Source: Calliopum simillimum | Lineage: Eukaryota; Arthropoda; Insecta; Diptera; Lauxaniidae | Reading direction: 5' to 3' | Length of the DNA stretch: 64,000 nucleotides | Assembly: GCA_951812925.1 (NCBI GenBank) | Contig: OX638368.1 | Coordinates: forward strand, 15,253,187-15,317,186 | Part shown: positions 57,664 to 64,000 of the stretch, piece by piece | Layout of the letters: each line of letters opens with the position of its first letter | Position numbering within the stretch: position 1 is the first letter of the stretch | Made by a program: the position numbers and the translations under genes | The notes under the pieces: generated by a model | Seen by the model: only the letters and a program-made list of their open reading frames with translations | What the model was told of the DNA's origin: nothing | The model's database searches: none

Positions 57664-60098
57664 CCCGATCAAAAAAAGTATATCAAAAATATATCAAAAT
57701 GATATCAAAAATTTGTCAGACATACAAAATTTTGATAAAAAAAGGATATCACAGTGATATACGGAATGTAACGCTTTTTGTATATCACCATGATATCAAA
57801 AAAAGATATCAAAATGATATCAAAAAAAGATATCAAAATGATATCAAAAAAATATCAAAAAAAGATATCAAAATGATCAGACTTGGGGGTAATGCACTAA
57901 ATTTTTTAGTTCATTGAGCTTGTCACTAATATTTAATGAATACTTTGATAGTGAAACTTTTTCCACTACCACTAAATCTAATTAGAGATAGTGAAAATTT
58001 TCTCCATTAAATTTAGTGATAGTGTAAATTTTTTCACTACGAAAAAATTCATTTGATGGTAATGAAAAATTTTTCACTATCTAACAATTCATTAAATGAT
58101 AGTGGAAAGTTTTTCACTATCATTAAAATTTAATGAAAATACCCAATAAAAATTGCACTAAATTTAGTGATAATGAAAATTTGTTTCATTGAATTTAATG
58201 AAACATTAGTGGAAATTTTCATTAAAGTTTCATTAAATTCAATGAAACAAAATTTTTCTATCACTAAATTTAATGAAGCTTCTAATGAAACTTCTAAAGA
58301 AAATTTTCATTAAAGTTTCATTAAATTCAATGAAACAAAATTTTTCTATCACTAAATTTAATGAAGCTTCTAATGAAACTTCTAAAGAAAATTTTCATTA
58401 AAGTTTCATTAAATTCAATGAAACAAAATTTTACTACCACTAAATTTAATGAAGCTTTTAATGAAACTTTTAATAGAATTTTTCATTAAAATCCAAGCTG
58501 TTCATTTACTCCGAGGTTTTGCAAGTTTTAAGCATAAAACGTACATGAATGAGAGCTTTTCGGGTATAAACTTGCAAAATCTTCGAATAAACGAACAGAC
58601 TGATTAAATTAAATTTATTGAAAGGGTTAGAATGAGTGGGAATAGTATCAGTTTGAAGGAGATTCATTAAAGTCAAATGCAAGCACGACTTTTAGTTTTT
58701 GAAGTTCTTCAGACCCTAATAATTTCTGCGCTTTGTCAACTAAATGCTTAAAACAGCTTTCGTAAGCTTTTTTAAGTAATAGTAGGATTAATGTTCACGC
58801 AATCGTTTCGTACAAGATCTCGAAGGAAAAATTTTAAAGATATCAAAATATTTTGACCTAGCACGGCACATTTTGTCTTAATTGAATTGAAATTTCCAAT
58901 AAAAAATCACTGAAGTTATTGAAAGTGAACATATATTCATTGAATTTAATGAAACATTAATGAAAATTTTCATTAAAGTTTCATTAAATTTAGTGATAGT
59001 GAAAATTTGTTTCATTGGATTTAATGAAACATTAATGAAAATTTCCATTAAAGTTTCATTAAATTTAATGAAAGTGAAAATGTTTCATTAAATTTATTGC
59101 AACATTTATTGAAAATTTTCATTAAAGTTTCATTAAATTCAATGGAACAAATTTTCACTTTCATTAGATTTAGTGATAATGGAAAATTTGCCATTACCAC
59201 TAAATCAATTTTTTGATAGTGAATGAATTTTCACTATCACTAAATTTAGTGGAAATATTATTTAAAACTTTTAACTAAATTTAGTTATAATGAAAATCTT
59301 TTTCATTACCACTTAATGAATTTTTTGATAGTGAAGGATTTTGCACTAACACTAAATAAATTCCTTGATAGTGAATATTTTTTCACTAGCACTAAGTTTA
59401 GTGAAAAATAAAATCTAATGCAAAACCCCCAAGTCTGAAAATGATATACAATTTTTGTACATTTCTGATACAAAAATGACAACCAATTTTGGGTCTGATA
59501 ACTAAAGTGACGCAGACTATGGCCAAATTTTGCAATATTGTGGTTAATCGTCGGCAACTAGTTTTTTTTTTTTTGTACTCAATTATATTTTTTCTGCTTT
59601 TTCACTAATTTCATGACAAAATTCACTTCTTACTAAAATTGGCTGCTCGTCCGTTTTCCATACTTTAAGTTTTCGCAACCACAGGCCGCATGCAGTAACT
59701 GAATAGAGTGTCGGTTTTTTTGCACTCAATTATATTTTTGTGCTTTTCACTAATTTCATTAGAAAATTAGCTTCTTTACTAAAATTGGCTGCGCGTTCGT
59801 CTTCTATAATTATCTTTAAATAAAATTCACAAACGAAAACGTAAAATTGACATGTTTTTCAATGATATCAAAAATATATCAAAATGATATACAAAAAAAG
59901 GATATCAGCGGCTGATAAATTTTTGATATCATTTTGATATATATTTCTGATACAAAATTGACATGTTTTTCAATGATATCAAAAATATATCAAAATGATA
60001 TACAAAAAATGGATATCAGCGGCTGATACATTTTTGATATCATTTTGATATGCATTTCTGATACAATGACAAGAACTTGACAAGTTTTTTTGATCGGG
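57664..60098. mobile_element. Nested 2.4-kb TIR element with GATATCAAAA and TTTAATGAAAC arrays
   Basis: Ends CCCGATCAAAAAAA and TTTTTTTGATCGGG. It is inserted in the left arm of the 5-kb foldback: the uninterrupted right arm reads TTAATTTTTATTTTAATAAAG where the left arm reads TTAATTTTCATTTT, the insert, then TTAATAAAG, so at most TT is duplicated. Subterminal arrays of ATGATATCAAAAA lie at about 57685-57880 and 59865-60060. The middle (57905-59420) is an almost continuous set of TTTAATGAAAC, CACTAAATTTAGTG and AGTGAAAATTTT variants with many short palindromes. No coding frame. Confidence 0.75.
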
Positions 60099-61716
60099 TT
60101 AATAAAGTCTTGACGTGATTTGAGTGTAGTGAATCGAGCTTTTTTATACGTTGCATACGATTGCAGCTCGTCAGTTGGTCGATTTTTATTCGCGTGTTTT
60201 GAGATATTTGTTATTTTTTTAGCTCGTAAGTTTTGAACTGCTCGTTGGGTCGTCCACGTGTCCGTTGAATATCCGTACAATTGTAGTCAGAGTTGCAGGA
60301 ATCGCGAATTTCGAATGTTAGAAAATTTTGGAGAGTTGTGAGATAGAAGATACGTATTTCGGTAATTATTTTTTATTCAGGATGGAACAGAAGATTCGAA
60401 GTGAACACATGTATAACATAATATCCATCTTGTAAATTGGCACACATTAAAACCACAGCTCGATTGCATATATTAAAATGGAGTTGTTTCTGTTCAACTT
60501 TTTCGACATTTCACCTTTGCAGATGATGCAGAAGTCGTATTCTTCAGAATCCGATGAACTTGAAACCATTGCTGCTGATGTGGAAAGTGAACGACGACAG
60601 CATTTCTTTGGTGGCATTTCGGCTGTTTTCTATTTTCTCTTATCTTGCTCTTCCGCTTGCCCCAGACGTTTGGTCTCGGCATTTCGACGTAGAGTGCCAT
60701 AATTCTCTGGCGATATCAAAATAGTGGATTTCATTGACTTTCGGCCATATCATTTTAAATATTATGGTAAAAAAAATTTATAATAAAAAAAACAGGAATC
60801 AGGGTTTCTATTGATTTTATTCTCTTCTTTTAATGGTGTCGACCAGTCATAAAATATCTTTAACAAGTCCACCACTCGATTTTCCAATGATATGATTTCC
60901 ATTCGCCTGAGTTTTTTTTATGAGATATACGCAAAACTGTTTAAAAAAGTACTTTTTACTATACAAGTAATATGTAATAAGATGCGCTACCAGTGAATAA
61001 TAATATTATGGGCTCTCCTTGCACCAGAACTATTTTTTTTCTATCCTTTATACTATTAAACCTGTTTGAAAGCAAAAAAGGAAACAACAAAAAATTTCAA
61101 ACAGTCTAATATCCATATAATGAAAAAGTAATTCCATATTAGGGGCTGTCAATAAATTATGTCACACTTTTGGGGAAAGGGAGGGGGGTTTACATTTGAT
61201 CCTTTCCGAGCTTTTTTATATTATTCTCATCGGTAAATTTATCATTTTGAATGCATGAAAATTGGAAACGAAAAGATACGAATTTGATCACAGAAAATAG
61301 CTTTGAATAAAAACCAGCGACTAAAATAATAAGATCAGATTGTCAACCTAGCAGGGATCGGTCTCCAGGAGCTTTATCGCGATTCCTGCAACTCTGACTA
61401 CAATTGTACGGATATTCAACGGACACGTGGACGACCCAACGAGCAGTTCAAAACTTACGAGCCAAAAAAATAACGAATATCTCAAAACACGCGAATAAAA
61501 ATTAACCATTAACGTATGCAACGTATAAAAAAGCTCGATTCACTACACTCAAATCACGTCAAGACTTTATTAAAATAAAAATTAATTCATTACAATTGAA
61601 TTTCAAAAGAATGCTAGTACTATAAAAATCAGCATTTTTGAAATTATAAAACACGTAGCATATTTTCAGGCAAAATATTCAACGCGTGATTCGTTTGAAA
61701 TTAGAGATTTTTCACT

Positions 61717-61954
61717 TTAGTCTTTAAGATTTCAAAGGAACAATAACGTCCAAAGTAATCGCCTATGTGTCGGGAGCAAACACAATTTATCCTCTAATGT
61801 TTCAATATAAAAAAAAAACTTTTATAAAACAAGCATGTTGCGTAATCTAATAATCTGTTTAGAATAATACATATAATTCTAAGTACTCGTTAAAGCAAAC
61901 ATATTTAATGTAACACCTAATTTTTTAAAAAAGTCTCAATAAATCTTTACTTAC
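61717..61954. mobile_element. Retroposed fragment with 16-bp TSD
   Basis: A 238-bp insert in the right arm of the foldback is flanked by the direct repeat TTAGAGATTTTTCACT (61701-61716 and 61955-61970). The left arm of the foldback has this sequence once and no insert. A long duplication of this size is typical of LINE-mediated retroposition. The insert has AATAAA about 15 bp before its right end but no clear A-tail. Its source is unknown. Confidence 0.65.
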
Positions 61955-62231
61955 TTAGAGATTTTTCACTGTTTCTAAAATCAATATCCTGAGACAGAGC
62001 GCGATTATCGAAAAACTTTTGATGCATAACTTAACCATTTTTCATGCTTGATTTTTGTAAATTTTTGTTTTGCTCTATGTAGCCAAACAAAAAAGTTTTC
62101 CATACAAATTTTGTGTTTTTGGCCCAAAAAAAATTCTAGCACCATCAGTTTTCTCCAGAGCCAAAATATTTTGTGGCCAAAGAACATATTAGGATGTGGA
62201 GATTTTGAATTTATTTTGGCGACCCAGCTTA

Positions 62232-64000
62232 CTGCCCATTAGCCTCGTGACGCTGAAATTCGCAATTCGTGTTTTTTAAGAATATTTTCCAAACGGTTAC
62301 TTTTTCGTTAATGCAAATCAATGGGAGTTATCGTGAATAAAAGTTCCCGTGGAGATTTTCTCAGATAGAGAATGCACGGCGGTCTGAAAAAAATTCTCCG
62401 GGAATATTCATTCACGACAACACCACTAAAGAGATTCTAATACTTTTAATCGTTCGACGCACCGTTTTCATCGAAAAGCCTCCTAAATTAAAAGTAATTG
62501 AAGCCACACGAATTTCGGAACAGACCTATAAAATTTTTGGAAAATTGTCCCATCTTGAGTTAGGTTTTGTCAAAAGGCCACATAAATACATTTATTAAAA
62601 CAGAAAAATGAAACCCCTCCCGAATGTAACAGTGAAATAAAAACCACAAAGCGGGACGCCTGCCCAGACCTCATCATCGGTGCATCACAAAGTTTCTGGA
62701 CGGTTTGTACCTTTCATTATGTTATCAAGCTTGGCTTTTCAGGTAATACTGGTCAAGATAGGTATGTATTGGTTTTTATATACACCATGCCGTATTCCAT
62801 ACGTTACAAACGGATGGACAAAATTAATATACAGTGAGTAGGGTGCAATCAAACAAATATTCTCCAAGAGAAACACCCCAATACATCGACACAAATAAGC
62901 ATATGCAATAAACAAAACACTTCTCACATTTTCCTTTTTAATTGCAATAAAAATATCAGATTTCACAACATACGGCAAGATATTTGAATTTCACAACATT
63001 ATAAAATTTCTTTTCCACAAAATTCATGAAAAAATGCATTATAATTTTTGTGTACAGAAATCTTCATGTTTATAATTTTTTATTTTCTTTGCGGGCAAAT
63101 CTTCGGGAGCTAGAAGAGCTCGCTGTGTCATGGTTATCTATAAATCTTGTGGCCCTAAATGAACACTTCCGTGATGCAAAAAATGAACCTTAATATTGAT
63201 CTGTTAAATCTCGATAATTGCAATGTATCATGGGTTATCATGAATAAATATTCTCGAGCATTTTTTTCGACTAGTCTGAGAAAAAATATCGGAAATGTTC
63301 ATACATATAGCCCAATATGAAAAATAAATTGAAATTATCAAAGGGCAAAGGTATTTTAAAATGTAAGTTATATTCAATATGTACAAAATGCAATACCTAC
63401 ATAAAATTATATGCAAAATACATCGGCCCTTATTTTAAGCTGAAAAACAATTGAAAGATATTGGGGGTTTTCTTTTTAAGGTAAAAAGCAGCTAAAATAG
63501 GACATATTTTTATTAGAATATTGTTTTTTCCCCAAAAACTGATTCAAATAAAATGATTTTTCAAGGCAATTTATATACGATTTTTATGCTGCCAGGAACC
63601 GTATTCTATTATTTCATATAGCTCACTTTCATCACATCACAAATAGTATTACGAATTTAATAAAACAAAGCCATTTTTAACCGATTATAAAGATTAACAT
63701 ATTTTTACTTTACATACACAAAGCTTCAATTCAAGTCCAAAACAAAGTTTAATATTTCAAGTGTTCACTGATCTCAATTTAATCCTTCTTTCCCTAGAGC
63801 ATAATCCTTACGGCGACTCCAGCGCTGTGGTAAAGAAAAATATATATATCCAGCACTACTCCTTACATTCTTGCTTGAATAATTGAAATAACTTGTTATG
63901 GTGTATGAAACGATATTTAGTGTTGGTTTTTTTTGCGTTTATTTCTCAGTTTTCATTTAAAAAAAATTAAAAGTGAAGGCGACTAAACATTTATTGAGGC
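62232..64000. other. Intergenic DNA with MITE fragments, no gene seen
   Basis: 62333-62425 is a diverged copy of the GGGGGTTATCGTGAAT palindrome (GGGAGTTATCGTGAATAAA ... TTCATTCACGACAACACCAC). 62430-62525 is a half copy of the inverted repeat nested at 37118. 63231-63290 is another half MITE (TGGGTTATCATGAATAAAT). 62760-62850 carries a remnant of the GGACAAA(A/G)TTAATATA tail. Beyond 63300 nothing is recognised; the sequence around 63780-63840 is slightly less AT-rich, but no frame or RNA could be named. Confidence 0.5.

Larger units (their letters stand above)
57233..62231. mobile_element. 5-kb foldback element with 8-bp TSD and nested insertions
   Basis: Ends TAAGCTGGGTCG (57233) and CGACCCAGCTTA (to 62231), flanked by identical CTGCCCAT (57225-57232; 62232-62239). 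The left arm is 57233-57663 plus 60099-60310, interrupted by a nested 2.4-kb element. The right arm is 61370-62231, interrupted by a 238-bp insertion. Arm words include TTTTCTCCAGAGCCAAAATA, CGATAATCGCGCTCTGTCTC and GGTCGTCCACGTGTCCGTTG. The single-copy centre (60311-61369) has short frames only; a minus-strand stretch at 60700-60494 is Lys/Arg-rich and unclassified. The 8-bp duplication fits a hAT- or P-type element; there is no transposase. Confidence 0.85.

Noticed and set aside
60494..60702. Lys/Arg-rich frame in the centre of the 5-kb foldback as a transposase
   Set aside because: It is short, has stops in neighbouring frames, and shows no zinc finger or catalytic motif; it is left unclassified.
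1..64000. CRISPR-like arrays, operons or other bacterial systems
   Set aside because: The regularly spaced repeats found (52140-52780 and 4758-4835) are contiguous minisatellites without spacers, and the introns, TATA promoters and gene families are those of an insect nucleus.

Overview
The window reads as nuclear DNA of a higher fly (Schizophora, probably a calyptrate such as a blow fly, house fly or stable fly; the species is not determinable here). The evidence is an intact bag-of-marbles (bam) orthologue, a tandem array of takeout/JHBP-family genes with short GT-AG introns, very AT-rich non-coding DNA, mariner elements and a heavy load of foldback transposons.

Layout. Positions 1-11,700 hold no host gene: they are AT-rich DNA with repeats, including a foldback element with a perfect 8-bp target duplication (8754-10399). 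From 11,760 to 46,310 there are four plus-strand genes of the takeout/juvenile-hormone-binding-protein family (A 11906-19052, B 21673-26786, C 31567-35892, D 40987-46308). Each encodes a secreted protein of 250-251 residues after splicing. Each has a TATA box about 32-34 bp upstream of a TTAGT initiator-like motif. C and D come from a recent segmental duplication that includes their promoters and 3' ends. Introns and spacers hold mariner copies, fragments of a non-LTR retrotransposon, a Transib-like element, hAT-like MITEs and long palindromes.

From 49.5 to 56.2 kb the strand switches. bam (54357-51444, three exons) conceptually encodes 442 residues, the length I recall for Drosophila melanogaster Bam. 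Just upstream of it, on the same strand, is the most unusual locus: a second copy of the bam 5'UTR and N-terminal exon fused in frame to the zinc-ribbon C-terminus of ribosomal protein eS27 (RpS27), giving a predicted 173-residue chimera (55973-55386). From memory, bam and RpS27 are neighbours in Drosophila (CG10422/CG10423, region 96C) and takeout maps to the same region. The window therefore looks like the conserved 96C neighbourhood, with a lineage-specific rearrangement.

From 57.2 to 62.2 kb lies a 5-kb foldback element with 8-bp target duplications, itself carrying a nested 2.4-kb TIR element and a small retroposed sequence. The rest has no recognisable gene.

Functionally, the takeout-like proteins are expected to be secreted carriers of hydrophobic ligands. 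Bam is a germline differentiation factor. No operon-like link between the two sets is implied; they share only the neighbourhood.
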